Origin: Pelodera strongyloides
Lineage: Eukaryota; Nematoda; Chromadorea; Rhabditida; Rhabditidae
Assembly: GCA_036852015.1 (NCBI GenBank)
Contig: JAANDG010000017.1
Coordinates: forward strand, 496,001-560,000
Length of the DNA: 64,000 bases
Direction: 5' to 3'
Under the pieces are notes generated by a model. The model did not search any database and was not told the DNA's origin. It worked only from the letters and a program-made list of their open reading frames with translations. Positions 27,501-40,200 of the stretch are shown one piece after another. The position numbers and the translations under genes were made by a program. Each line of letters opens with the position of its first letter. Positions within the stretch are counted from its first letter, which is position 1.

Positions 27501-29500
27501 GGTCTTATCTCATTTTACATGTTTACAGGTAACAATGTGTCCGTCGTAAGTGTTGGTGATATGGTAAACCAGGACGGGTTAGTTTTGATTTAAAAATATT
27601 TTTTAATGTCTATTAAATATATTTTTCTGAAGCTGAGGAAAGAATAGAAAAGTAGGACTGGAGTTGGAGTATAACACGTTATATAGTTGGGGAATAACAA
27701 TTGCAAGTTGCAATTCCAAGAAAAATATTATTAATAGTTATTTATATTATCGTATAGTAATAGTATATTACAGTTTATTTTATTTGAATCTGATTTTGCT
27801 CCTTTTTTGACGGTGTTAACTAGGTTATGTGGGAACTAGGCCCTTTTATTATTACAATTTTATTACAATTGTATTGTTTTATAAGTTAGGATTAGGATAC
27901 GTTAGACCCGACCCGCCGTCATAAGCAGAGAGTTTAACTCGGATCAGTCTCAGTCGGATCCCTTCATTGGGTCCCATGCAGCCATGCATGAAATAAAATT
28001 AGCGTGAAATTAAAATCTATGAAATTCAGCTCCGTCGATGCCGTTGACTTCTCATCGGGATCCCCAATCAACACGTCATCACTGTCCCTCAAGGTGTGTA
28101 TCATTCGATTCCGTTTGTTTTCTTATCTTTTTTACCGAACTGTTATGAATTGAATTCCTCGCTGTTGACCTTTTTCACATATTCCTAGCTGTTGTATTTT
28201 GTGATAATATTTTTTATTCGTTTTATATATCACCGCAGTTGGTAGATTTGCATATTTTATAAGTATTGGAGTACGTTAAGTCGATGTATACCCGTGAAAA
28301 GGCCGGTTCTTTACAACAGAACACTACTCAGACTATACTTTATTTTATGAGTTATAAATTGTAGACGCGTAGCTCGAGTCGTCCGCGCAAGGATGAATAT
28401 ATCAAGAAGGCGCGTCAAATGCTCGAGAATCCGGCTGCGGCGCTGGCACATTCGGGACAGGTGGGAGAATGTTAAAGGCTCAGGCCCACGTACAAAAAGT
28501 GTCACTTCAGTGACAAATCTACCAGATTACTCAAACGTGTTTAGTAATCCGGGAGTTTTATCAAATAATAATTGGGGAAAACTTTATACGTGAGCCGTTA
28601 ACTTATAGGGTTTTAACCACCTTTATTCCAGCTTGTTATGTATTCAAAATGGAAAATTGTATAAGGGTGATGATTATCTAGGTTTCTCCTAAATTTATAC
28701 CCTGAATTATGTTATGAGTTATCTTGGATGTTGGCTGTACTCTATCTATCTATTATATTACACTACGATTCTCGTTTCTTTATATTTATTTGATTATCTT
28801 GGTGTGTTGTATCTGAAAAAAAAGATCTTTCACTATACAATTTTTAAATCTGTATAACAGTCGGTTTTAACGTAGGTTGGGCAGCTGCGTTCCCTATGTG
28901 CCGGTCGTTATTTCGCTTTAAGTTTTGTTTAGATGTCGCCTACCGGTACCGGTACGAGCCACGATGAGCAATTGTTAGCTGAGGCGCGGCGAATGATCGA
29001 TGAGGTGCGACAGGATGGTACCACAGTTCACGTTACTTCGGGTAAGTGGGGTTTTTTGGAACTTCTAGTATTTGAGGGACCCTTGCATTATATTTTTGGG
29101 GACAGGATTGCACACTTGGTGTGGCGTTTTGTTTCCGATCTGTACCGTGCGGGTAGGGTCTACAGTAGTATATTGTTTGGGATAGCTTGTGGGATTTTTT
29201 GAACTTTACTGTTTCCTTTTGCATGCACGTCTGCATGTCCTTGGTTCTATTTCTAATTCTAATAACAAAAGGTCGAGATAAGTGTGTGGAATGAATGATG
29301 TATGTACTGAGGCCATATTCACCACTCAATTCCCCATGGGGAATTCCTCGTCTGTTTCTCTGCGTGTCTCACTTTAGAGTGCTATTTTCGGTCCCAGGGA
29401 ATATTTTCCCGAGGGAATCGGAGTGGTGAATATTGCCTCTGGAGTTCTGGAGCCTCGTATGGTTTTATAACTATAAGTCGTTACATGCATGAACTATATA

Positions 29501-29579
<79 letters not shown>

Positions 29580-32500
29580 ATATATATATATATATATTAT
29601 GTTATTTGATGTTTTGTGTTGTAGTTGTTGTGTACTTGTTGTGCTGTTTTCTAGCGGGCACGTCAAGCACGTTGACCAGAAGCGAATCTGTACGGTCAAA
29701 TGGAAGCCGCCTCGGCTCAAATACGGATCTACGTAGAGTTGGTTGGTCTTCTTGGTTTAGTTATGAAATATTGAATCTGCTCGGAAATATGCATTTTGTG
29801 AAGGGGGGGGGGGGCGGGGCTCATTTGTGTATATGCAAATGAATAAGTAGATCAAAAAATTGGGCAAGACCGCGTGTGATAATTGGTTCCAAAAACCTGA
29901 TGTTGTATGAACGTAATGTTTCACATGCAAGATAACAGCTTATTATATTCGGATTTCGCTAGTGCGACATGTGCGTGGATTCTGCCATACTGATACTTAG
30001 GTATTATTCTTATTAATGCCCTGTATTGATAAATTAAAAGAATAATACGTTGTATAGTTTTGTGGCGATATGTGTATGTATATTTACTTGATCTTTATGC
30101 ATTCATGCAGTCTATGATGTTGTGAATTTGCATGGTTTTATTTAATGGTTTAACCAATATTCTTATTTTGTTGTATTCTTCTCATGTGTTGTGTTGTTTA
30201 TTGTCGAATTGTCTTATAGGTTCGATCAACATTAGTGTCCCAATTCGTAACTTCCGCAAGCGGGACCCGTCGCCAGTGTTGCAGAGAAAAGAGTGTATGT
30301 TGTCGTATCTGTTCTGGAAGTTTGTAAATTATCTCTTGTTTATTACTGGTGTTTTGGATATGTGGACTGGGGAATTAGCATGCATGACAGTAACAGCTGT
30401 GATGGTTTTGATATTTTAACGATTTGCAATCCGTCCTAACTTTTAATTTTTTTTATTAATTTTGAAAGTTTACTTTGGGCGGGGTGGTTATTTCTGATTT
30501 CAATATTGAGTGTTGGAAGGAAAAATGAGAGCTGTAAAACACGGTCACTACAAAATGAAGGTGACCTTCGCCTATGCCGACTTGGATGTATTTAGTCACG
30601 AAACCAGCATCCAATCCAATAAGGCATTTCGCTCTTTTTGATAGTTAAGTGTTAAATGCACACTTGATAGTAGTATATAGTGTATATAGTGACAATACGG
30701 TTTTTAACTGGTCTACACCGCTATTATTTCAGATGAACAACCACTTCTGCCTGCAATGGGCATGCCTTCTCAGAAACTCGCCGAGAAAATGAAGGTTAGT
30801 GATATCATAGTTCTTATCACCTTTCTCTTGTTTCCTTCTAGTCCTTGATTAGTACGTTAATTATCACGGCGAAATTCGTGCTATTTTTTTGTGTAATAAA
30901 AAATCGTCGAGCGAAGAGCGAGTAGTCTGTTAACGTCGTTAACGAACAAAAATAGATTTGATAGGGTGTGAGATAACTGCGCTATCGACTTTTTTACATA
31001 ATTATAAATAAATCGCATTATTCCTCATCAACTCTCTCTCTAGCTTCTCTGTTAACCTCAAGTTTGTAATTGCTTAATAATTTAATAATTGCTTTCATTG
31101 AGTTGTTTTTCTTTTGCTTTTGTGATTTTTTGTTGTTGCTTAATGTGTTTTGTTTTCTGATAGTTATTGTTTTCCGACGAGCGATGTTATTGATGTGTAT
31201 GTGGTGTTCCGTCTCTGAGCATAAATCTGTGCGTAAAGTTACGCTACGAAAGTACGAAAGGGCCTCCGGATTGGTTAAGACTTCTGGAGTAAAACGTACC
31301 ATTGGTACGTTACGCATTGACCACTCAGCTAAATAGACCGTCTCTAAGTTACGCACCGGATTTATGCTCTGATAAATGTACAGTGTAAGTGGAGACCGTA
31401 ATTATTGTAGCCTACAAATACATCGTCATCTGCGCACAATGCGCGCCCGGGACAAACTCCGCCCGCTGGCGCATTCGACCGCGTTAAGCGATTTGGAAGT
31501 ATGCGAGCCGCAGAACTGCAGGAATCGATTGCACAACTCACCAGATACTATGGGGTACGGTAGTGTGGTTGCACGGTAATGTGCATGCAGTTTACTGTGT
31601 TTCGTTCGCATGCAGGTGTTCTGATATACTGTGCTCCTGGTCTTGCATGTAGTGTACTGTACTCACGGTTGTGGCTGTGGTATTATCTATAGTAAACTCT
31701 TTATTTAGAAAACGAAACAAAAAACAGTATCAAATGTAAATTTACATGAAAAGAGAGAAACACACGCAGGCTGAGCACATTCAAGAGGCTCAGCTTCTCA
31801 CGCGGTGTAATCTCACGCGGTGTAAATCTCACGCGGTGAAAAGTATCAGTGGTGTGTGGTGGGATATTGATATGTGCTTGTGATGTGTTGGGATTTCAGA
31901 ATATGTATCTGTACTGTGTTGTCTGGTCACTTAATTGCATTTGTGATGTGATATAACCGATTACGGTTTATGTTATTGTGAGCATGTGAGCTCTAAACCA
32001 TTGTAACTTGAAAGGTTTTGAACATTCGATTTGTCTGCAACTGGATATTTATCTACAGTATGTGTAAACAGTTGTTTGAGATTGTTACCTGTGCATGCCA
32101 AACAACGGTCACTCTAAGCGGCACCTACTCGAATGTTAATGTTATAATGTCTTTTCTGAATGCTAATACTTTAATCGCTTTTTCTCGCTCTTGCTTTCTT
32201 GAGCGTTTATTGCTTCTTTTTTTCTCTCTTTACCACCACGTATGTGAATTTAGTTTACTCCAGATGTTGTTTCAGTTTGTTCACTACCAGTTTTTTTTCT
32301 CAAACTTGCATTGGCCAATCTGCATGTTTTTTGGTTGACTTGCATCCCTGCATGACCTATTTTATTCCTAAAAGGTGAATAGAATTATGGGTTGATATGC
32401 ATATGCAGACATTTCAAACTTGGGGGTGCTTGTATTTTATCGCTTTTCGTTTCTTAAATTCACTTTCATTTGTACTTTGCAGGGCGCCGATGTTTCTGCG

Positions 32501-34914
32501 AGTTCTGTGACGACGGCGCTTAATCAAAGTATGTTGTCAACTTGTTTTATTAATTAAAGCGAAATACCGGCCGGTTTTTGAAACACACATGGTGGACAAC
32601 TGAATCCTTAATCCTTACGTATTTGTGCAGTTGCTCGAATTTAGCCCGATTTTTTTATTCTAATGTAGTGTTCATTTGCATAAGCTGCATATGAATGCTG
32701 GTGTCCACGATGCGTTTCAAAAACCGGCCGGTATTTCGCTTTAATTGTACATTATTTAAGCTCCGCCATTTATCCATTTTTATTAACTTTGTGTTATCCA
32801 TTAGTCCATTAATTAATGGCGATGTTCAGTATTATAGTGTCGATGGAAGTTCTCTTTTGCTGACAAATGCCTAATGTCGAATGTTTCAGACATTATTGAT
32901 ATGTTTGGCGTTTGTAAAGGATTTGCTCATTGTCTTCAGATTTTGTTGTGGGAGAAGCAATTTGTGGGTTTTCGTTTATTTACTCATCATTTGCTTTCAG
33001 ATTCAACTCCTACACGCAAGGTCACCCTGAAGTGGGAGGTATGGTTTTCATTATTTATTGTTTCGGGGAGATTTTGTGGGCGGATAGGATTGCATTGATG
33101 AACATATAAGGGTAGGCACCGGCGAACTACTTGGCGTGCGCTCGCGGTGTGCGGAAGTTGTGCAATCCCAGTTGGCGCGTCTTTTATTCGTCGTTTTCTT
33201 TTTCCAGCATGATGTGGCGGATGCGGAACGATGTGGTAGGGAGCTGAAGTCCATCGAGGAGAAGACCCGCGATTTGGACGCGCAGATAGAGCACGTGAAG
33301 AAGACGCTGCAGGAACCAGGTAGCTAGTGAATATCTACTATGTCCAGGTATTTTCAGTGAAGTGAACATTGATATAGTAATAGTATACACAATGATATTC
33401 TACTCCTTAGAAATTTATTTAATTTACAGTTCACAACATACAGTAGCCAGTTGTCCGCCTATTTTCTGTTATTAATCGATAGTAGGCCAGAAATTGAGAG
33501 CGTTAGACACTCTTATTTCAATGCGGACTCTAGTTGGGTTGAAAGTCATAGTTGGCTAATCGTAGTTGTCTAGTTGTAATTGATTTTTTTACAGATTTGG
33601 GCGACGATGAAGAACCCATGTTGGTGGAGACACTGCAATTCTGTCAAATTGAGAGGGTAGGCTTTTTGGATAGGAATATTATTATAATAATAATTTGGTA
33701 GTATGCAGGAATAGTAATGACAATACGCGAACAACAACTGTTGAGAGGAATATGATACTTTCATAATTGACCAATAAATATTGCTCTTGAAACATGGTGA
33801 CTTGTCGGTTAGGAAGTTACTTTGTCATTATAATTTGTAATATATGTTGTATATGATAACGAATAAAAGAAGGGTTAAGAACACGAAAGGGAACTTGTTG
33901 GGAATTGAACTCTGCATCCCAAGCCTGAATTACATTCAAAACTGAACTGGAACCTGTTGCAGGACCGTCTTGTGAATCAGAGTGAGTACTACAACATTAT
34001 CGAGAAAATCCGGACGACATCAGAAGCGATTCGAATTCTGCAGGAGAAATTGGCACATAGAAGTGATGATGGTAGGGGTTTAAGTTGCGGAATGTTTATA
34101 TCTACGCGTTCGATTCCCGTTCAGCCAGGGGCAACTCTGCTCGATGTTGTTGAATGATACAGTTTCCTTTACAATCTGCAAATCTATATTGGACCCGACC
34201 CTACCCGACTAATTGTTATTCCTGTTTTGTGAACTGAGAAACTCAATGTAGATGTGTATGCCAACGAGGTGGCTCGATATTAGCTTGCTCGTATTGGCTG
34301 AGGCTACGACTTCAATACTTATATTATATCGATTACCTTCCAGATTTCTACCTGACGCCCGAGCAGAAGGACGAGACGGATGAGTTGATGGATCAGCTGA
34401 TGACGGCCATGTCAATGAAGAATGATTTGATCATGAAGGTGATGGACACTGAGGAGATGATGTGAGTCGGGCAGTCGGTTTTTTTTTTTGGATTTTATAT
34501 TTTTTTGTTTTGTTATCCAGGTTGTGGAATTTGAGATAAAGGTTGAGTATTGTGAGTGAAGAAGTTGAATTGCTCTCAGTGTCTGCTCCTCAATTTTGTG
34601 TGATAGATGCCACATAGGAACGCAGTTGTTCAATGTATGTTTCACAAACCACGTGCCATATCACTTGATACGGGCACGTTCATTCTTATGTCCATAGTGT
34701 TGTTGTGCTGATGTTAGTGGTGTAATGTTATTCAACACTTCTGTTATACATTATTTCTTTCAGCGAGGAGCGTGCATCCGAGCTTCGCAACGAGGCGACG
34801 CGTAATTCTTCTACTCTCCTACGGCGCCAGCAACAACAACAGAGAGGAGCGCCCCAATACTCGAGCATGCGCCAAATTGCAAACAGTCTATTCAGTTCTC
34901 AAGGTAACGCGTGA
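18516..34914 (+). CDS. EHBP1: EH-domain-binding protein 1 (EHBP1) homologue, about 30 exons, ~1009 aa
   Basis: Adaptor linking endosomes, Rab8-family GTPases and actin. Exons: 18516-18590, 18710-18774, 19462-19615, 19971-20090, 20431-20513, 21037-21140, 23079-23267, 23711-23838, 24653-24760, 25376-25449, 25684-25851, 25957-26083, 26330-26433, 26598-26694, 26875-26946, 27248-27320, (candidate micro-exons 27483-27490 and 27529-27545), 28030-28093, 28365-28460, 28933-29041, 29655-29732, 30220-30294, 30733-30794, 31411-31554, 32483-32528, 33001-33038, 33208-33319, 33595-33656, 33963-34071, 34344-34461, 34764-34914. NT-C2 domain at about 1-170 (KKAAKYKFTAALQ, VIVWPEQTPEL, LLREG); CH domain at about 400-505 (ELLAWCQRVTKKY, SWRSGLALCAIVHAYRPDL); C-terminal bMERB coiled coil at about 814-965 (ELKSIEEKTRDLDAQIEHVKK). 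The end ...SLFSSQGNA has no CaaX box, unlike vertebrate EHBP1, and I saw no NPF motif. Phases agree throughout if the two micro-exons are real. Introns carry several foldbacks. Confidence 0.92.
20123..20300. repeat. TTAA foldback element, family A copy 4
   Basis: In intron 4 of the EHBP1 homologue. Ends TTAAAGCGAAATACCGGCC and GACCGGTATTTCGCTTTAA; centre TTCATTTGCATA. Confidence 0.9.
20589..20671. repeat. Short inverted repeat (AAATTTCCGGAAA...TTTCCGGAAATT)
   Basis: Two TTTCCGGAAA words about 60 bp apart in intron 5 of the EHBP1 homologue, separated by GTGGTTTT/AACACCAC-like complementary sequence. Possibly a small foldback remnant. Confidence 0.45.
21931..22060. repeat. Tandem duplication, 2 x 65 bp
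   Basis: The unit starting CCCAAAGTGTATTCAATGTG and ending ATGTGGATCT occurs twice head to tail (21931-21995, 21996-22060) with one visible difference (TTGCG/TTGTG). It lies in intron 6 of the EHBP1 homologue. Confidence 0.95.
22265..22363. repeat. GA-rich microsatellite
   Basis: Runs of GAGAGAGA with GTAAAGGAGAAGAGG repeated about three times; intron 6 of the EHBP1 homologue. A CT-rich counterpart follows about 370 bp later. Confidence 0.9.
22680..22798. repeat. CT-rich microsatellite
   Basis: CTCTCTCCCTCCGTTT.. words recur. It is complementary in composition to the GA tract at 22265-22363, so the pair could form a loose hairpin in the pre-mRNA. Confidence 0.85.
23285..23420. repeat. TTAA foldback element, family B copy 1
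   Basis: Ends TTAAAGCGGTATGACATCCGG and ATCGCTTTAA. The TTAAAGCGGTATG terminus separates it from family A. It starts 17 bp after the exon 7 donor of the EHBP1 homologue. Confidence 0.7.
24317..24448. repeat. Foldback element, family C copy 1 (132 bp)
   Basis: GAGGCCATATTCACCACTCC to GAGTGGTGAATATGGCCTC. Interior holds TCCTCGGGGAAATA, TCCCTGGGGACAGAAAATAGC and CCCATGGGGAATT. Intron 8 of the EHBP1 homologue; reverse orientation relative to most other copies. Confidence 0.92.
24889..25044. repeat. TTAA foldback element, family B copy 2 (decayed right end)
   Basis: Left end TTAAAGCGGTATGGCAGGG; right end ...TGATATACCGTTTT is diverged. Intron 9 of the EHBP1 homologue. Confidence 0.55.
28866..28922. 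repeat. Family A fragment (right end only)
   Basis: GTGCCGGTCGTTATTTCGCTTTAA matches the right terminus of family A. The left half is missing. It sits directly upstream of the exon at 28933 of the EHBP1 homologue and may supply part of its acceptor region. Confidence 0.6.
29309..29439. repeat. Foldback element, family C copy 2
   Basis: GAGGCCATATTCACCACTC to GAGTGGTGAATATTGCCTC in an intron of the EHBP1 homologue. Confidence 0.9.
29495..29598. repeat. (TA)n microsatellite, about 100 bp
   Basis: Long TATATA runs with a few GATA/CTAT interruptions, ending 56 bp before the acceptor of the exon at 29655. Confidence 0.95.
32554..32744. repeat. TTAA foldback element, family A copy 5
   Basis: Ends TTAAAGCGAAATACCGGCCGG and CCGGCCGGTATTTCGCTTTAA, nearly consensus. 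It starts 26 bp after the donor of exon 32483-32528 of the EHBP1 homologue. Confidence 0.92.
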
Positions 34915-35025
34915 GTTTTGTTTATCTGATTTTTGTGTTTTGTCTGTCAGTCAAATTGCTTGAGCTTTCGAATGTGTGGAATTTTACGCTATGTTTTTTT
35001 TCCTCTTTCTTTATCTATCGGATAT

Positions 35026-35160
35026 TGGGGGTTCCAAGGTGTCCCAAAAAATATGTGTGATTCTGTCAATATTACCGTATTTTTGCACGAAATTTGCATA
35101 TATAATCACAATGTAAACAAAAAATATTACGGTAATTTTTCACCATACTTTGAAACCCCA
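35026..35160. repeat. Foldback element, family K copy 1 (GGGGTTCCAAGGTG ends)
   Basis: GGGGGTTCCAAGGTGTC at left and CACCATACTTTGAAACCCC at right, with AATATTACCGTATTTT and ATATTACGGTAATTTT inner arms. A related element is at 60887-61012. Confidence 0.7.
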
Positions 35161-36742
35161 TACTTTACAACTTTACATGGCTCATATTTTTGGTCATTAC
35201 TGTTTGCGACAAATTCAAAAATTCAACTATTTTTGTTTGTAATAATAATGCTATATATAATATGTAAGTTCCTGATTATTCCACTAATAAGCAAAGGCAT
35301 TGTTTGTAATTACCTGTATTTTATCTAGTTATCAGTTATGGATTCTATGTTTTCGTAATTATCTTTTGGGAATAGTCTTCTTGCTTTATCAATCAAGTTT
35401 ACGTGAGGAGCCTTACTTTTTTTGTATTTAATGCTTTTCTTCTAAACTAGAAGAGAAATAATAGTCTTCTGTCTTCCGAAGATTTTGTATATTTAATTAC
35501 CTGTACGGCCATCATGTCTTGGTGCTTTCTTATTAATATTCTAACAAGTAGTACTGATTTGTTTTCCTTGCTTACTAGTCAATTTCTTTGTAATATTTGA
35601 CTGTTTTTTTATTCGTTTTTTTTGTCGTTTGTGCTTATGTGTTTAGTTGTGTTTGTTGTAAGTAGCTTTCAGTAATTAGCAATTAATCTACTGGGAAACT
35701 AGGAAATGTATAGTTATTCATGGTAAATAACCCTTTAGCCTAAGCTTTTAGTTATTTACAGGAAAGGTTAAGCTAGGTTTTTGATAAATGTGAATATAGT
35801 GGTATACCTATACCAAATGCTGACTGATTTCAACTAAGAACCTTTGTAGATTGCTTGTAAATGTTTTGCTCTGTCTAAAATGTGTCGAGTCCGTTTATTA
35901 TAAAATTTTAAAGATAATGACTGATATTTTGACTCGATATTTTGACTCCAGTGTCCCTAACTCAACCTCATTGTAAAAGAACAGACAGTAATTTCACACA
36001 TTGAAGCATTTTTATTTTATTGTGATCACATCTAAAAATAACCAATATGGTGTACTTTGGGTGGAAGTCGATTATCTGTGACATACTATCGATTAGTAAC
36101 AGAAAATGGGCGGGCAACTTGCATGTATACTGCATATTGTGATGAATATAATCAATCGATATCGGTTACTCTGCTATGCTAGAGAGTTTCCTGGCACTCT
36201 TCACATTTGGGAAGGGGAGAGATAACCCGGGGGGTAAAGGGAACGAAGGCTTGTGAAGTACTAGGAGAAGCTAAGAGCCTACTTAGGGGAAGGTTCCCAC
36301 GGTACGGTGTATTTTGGAGTAGTTTGGGAGATAAAACCGGAAATGATTGAGAGACAGAGAGAGAGAAATAAAGAAAGGAAGCTGTATGTATAGTACCTAA
36401 CCTCGGGTATGATGTAAGCCTTGTGTATACTGCAGATATGCTAATTAGAGTGGGAATATGCTAATTAGAGTGGGAATGAACTAGAGCAATGGCGTAGGTC
36501 ATAGATATATACTGGGGACATAAAAGCCTTTCATCGTTACTGGAGTCCAAGCTAATCAATATGTTTGAAAGAATTTTAGGAGAAATTGAGCAGTGTGTAC
36601 AGTAAATTTTAATAACTAGAAATAAACTATCATTTAAATTTTCACACAAAACGAAAGCTCTATGGCGAATACTCGAACGGCGTGCACACGTTATGATATA
36701 GAGGAAAGTCGAAAAGTTTAAAAGTGTACCAACATTGTCTAG
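35161..36742. other. Intergenic spacer, nothing supported
   Basis: T-rich for the first kilobase, in keeping with 3' flanking sequence of the plus-strand EHBP1 homologue. A short direct repeat of ATATGCTAATTAGAGTGGGAA occurs at about 36437-36477. No gene is seen. Confidence 0.6.
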
Positions 36743-36907
36743 TTAAAGGGAAATGCCGGCAGGTTTTTGAAACACATCGAGTTGCTCAGCATTCTTATGC
36801 AAATGAACACAAATTAGAATAAAAATCGAGTTAAATTCTAGTAAGCATAAATACGTAGGAATTCAGTCCATGGTGTGTTTCAAAAACCGACCGGTATTTT
36901 GCTTTAA
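36743..36907. repeat. TTAA foldback element, family A copy 6
   Basis: Ends TTAAAGGGAAATGCCGGCAGG and GACCGGTATTTTGCTTTAA; central ATGCAAATGA. Shortest clear copy (165 bp). Confidence 0.88.
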
Positions 36908-37288
36908 AGGGAATAGCCGTAAATCGTAAATCTATATTATATGTTCATAAACCTGTGCTAAGGTTCTGGTAAGATGCTTATTTATTCCAACTAAGAACAT
37001 ACTGTTCTATTCCCTTTAATAAGAATGAACATGAAGGATAAAACAAATGATAAAAGATATAAAATCAACCCACAATACATAGCACTACGATAATATGGCT
37101 GACAATTAATGTATGTATCGTCTGTAGATAAAAAAGTTGTTATTCTAATTGTAAGTCATTTTCGTTACTTATAGACCGACTTGACGTGGCCATCCATGTG
37201 TGGCCTTCAACGACTACAACGTGCAAAATCAGTTTCTTTTGTTTACATGCTAATTAGCTCATTTGTAGTTTGTAGTTTGTATTCGTAC

Positions 37289-40200
37289 TTAGCGTCTTCC
37301 AGTGTTTGTCATGTAGTGAATTGATTGGTACCACCTTCCTGGTTGGAATTTATTCCAGAATCCAGGTAACGTTTCCGAGCTGCCATCTCCGGGTTTCTGA
37401 AAAATCGATAATCTGATCCTGGTCTTTTCAATCGATAATGAGTTTACTTAAAAACGGTAACTTCGTAACTTTCGAGTGCTGGTGTATAGGCAACGAACTA
37501 AGGGTAGGATAATGGTGCGATAACTAAATTGTGGCTCTTATAGGAAGGGATTTCACTACAGATGTCTCATGTCTCACTAATGAAGATTTAATCTACTGAA
37601 TACTCAACAAAAAAAAAACGTAAAAAACGCAGGGAAGGAAACGGAACAAAAAGAAGGGAGGGGAACTTAAAAGTGCTTTTCCTATTTTATAAATTACCGT
37701 TCGCGTCATAATAATGGGATAATCCGTGGTGGTGCTCTGAATATTTTTATTACGTTTTTCGACTTCTAATTATCTTTAAATCATACACTTTATAAATGCA
37801 AGGATTATAAAATACTATACTTTTCAAGAACAAATAATTAAAGCGATATACTGGCCGGTTTTTGAAACACTTCGAGTGCACCAGCATTCTTATGCAGCTT
37901 ATGCAAACGAGCATAAATTAGAATAAAAAATCGAGTTAAATTCGAGCAACGTAGCATAAATACGTAAGAATTCACTTGTACTTTGTACTCGATGTGTTTC
38001 AAAAACCGGCCGGTATTTCGCTTTAAACAAATTAATCAAGGGACCTTACCATGAAGGATAGCTCGGGACCCTGTGGCGGTACGGTCATCGGTAATGGTTT
38101 GAATGTGTGTTTTACACGTTCCGTTGTTGCTATGGGAGGGTTTTTACCCTTGATCACTTGCTTCTTTCTGAAAAAAACATATATATGTGACTATGTATAT
38201 GTAAATTTAATGGACTGAGGCACAGCACAAATTAAATAAAGTTACCCTGAAGCATGAGAACACCTAGTTGGAACACTTGTATTTGGCCATTTTTTTGGAA
38301 ATGCTCATTGTTTAACTGTTTTAAGAGTTGTGAAAACTTTGATAGGTGGTGAACTTCTCTTTACAGAGAATATACTGAAATATGCGTAGCCGAATAAGAA
38401 CATGTAGTATACTGACAGTCACAAACAATACAGTGAACTCACAAATAATAATACCTTTTTTCCCAACAATAAGCTCTTAAAAATTGAATAAATACATTAT
38501 TTTATCGCTCACCTGGGTGTTGTCTGTTCAAGCCTTTGTGTCGTGCTGATCTCCTCTTCCTCTACCGTCTCCCTGTCCACTTCTTGTGATGGTTCCGGTT
38601 CCTCTATCTCCTCCACCTTCCTCTCAGGAGTCGGTGTTGGAGCTTCCGTCTATAATGCGGATCACGACTTAGGGTACTGTATCTCTATCAGTGACCGTTC
38701 CACAAGGCGTCCTATCCTATGCGTTGTGTTGTGTGTGTTAGTTTGAAGCAATATTATGTATTTTTCTAATTGCTTCACAAATAACTAATTGCCTTGTGGA
38801 ATCGATCACTATAAAATCTTAGCGATGGTGCTACCCAAACCTCGAGTTCGGCCCTGAAAGTGATAGAGCTTTTAAGTGCACGTTCGCGAACGTGGAAAGT
38901 GCGAAAGTGTAATTCAAGCGCACGTTCGTCGAATTCCATGTAAAGCACGGTGCAAAACCGGTGCGCACCTACATACTCAACTAAAAATTGGTGCATTTTG
39001 TGTCTTCGTACTGAGACTTTTATGTTGCGCGCATACTGCAGTGAGTTTCAAAATCCGCTTATATATGGAACGCGAACGTGCACTTGAATTACAATTTCGC
39101 GCTTTCCACGTTCGCGAACGTGCACTTAAAAGCTCTATGATTAAGATGTTTATGGTGTGCAGTGGCAAAACTGAACCCAGAATTCAGCCAGTCCGCAATA
39201 AAAATTCCCACTTGGAATAATTTACACTACTGTGAACCTGATATTGTAGCGTGGACATGTGTATACATAAGAAGCAGAAGCGGTGAATGAATCATTATTA
39301 ATGGATAGAAATTGTAAAAGATTGTTAAATACCAAATGATTAATTGGCAGTATAGAGAGATTCTCTTTGTCTACTTTCTTTAGTATTGGGCTTTACCCCA
39401 ACGTTACTTGCATTGTGGAATAAGCTAGAATGTTTAGAATGTGCGTAACATCGTCAGCGGCGGTTAAAGCGAAATACCGGCCGGTTTTTGAAACACATCT
39501 AGTACACCAACGTTCTTATGCAGCTTATGCAAATGAGCGTAAATTAGCATAAAAAATCGAGCAAATTAGCATAAATACGTGAAAATTCAGTTATCCACTG
39601 TGTGTTTCAAAAACCGGTCAGTATTTCGCTTTAAGCTGTGAGCTGGTCATAGTTAAAATAAGTTGTGCAAGATTGTTTGTTGCCCTCTCCTTCCCGTTAT
39701 AAGACCTGGTGTCAGGTGTATTAAGCATAGCACTGAGCTCAGTGAGCTCTAGGTCTAGGTGCCAGTTACGCTAGCTCTAGGTGTCAGCTGTGCTTCTGAT
39801 ACCTCTACAGTTGTTGTCTGTAAACGTGGTTTCCTCGTGGGAAGGGTCACTTTGTAAGTGACTGGAGTGGTTATAATCTTCCGCGGCGTCGATTTTGTTT
39901 TCTATATAAAGAAATAAATGTTTTATGCTGCAACATCGCGCTCCTTTATACAATGGCGGTTCAATACAAGGTTTCAAAGCATATGTAATTGTTCCGTAGA
40001 GGTCCTGTGGAGACTGCGAAGTAACAACGAAGTGGACGAGGTGTGATGACCTATTGGCTGAACCTATAGAAGTACCGGAAAACAGGCAATACCAATCTTC
40101 GAAAACATCCTGTATATCAACAACGAAAGTTATCTAGTTTTGATGTACCCATAAACCCTTAGTGGTAGAATTCACCCAGCATCTGATGAGTTCCACTATT

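Noticed and set aside
29481..29842. Tyr/Ile repeat frames on both strands
   Set aside because: Translation of the TA microsatellite; only the segment from 29655 is an exon of the EHBP1 homologue.
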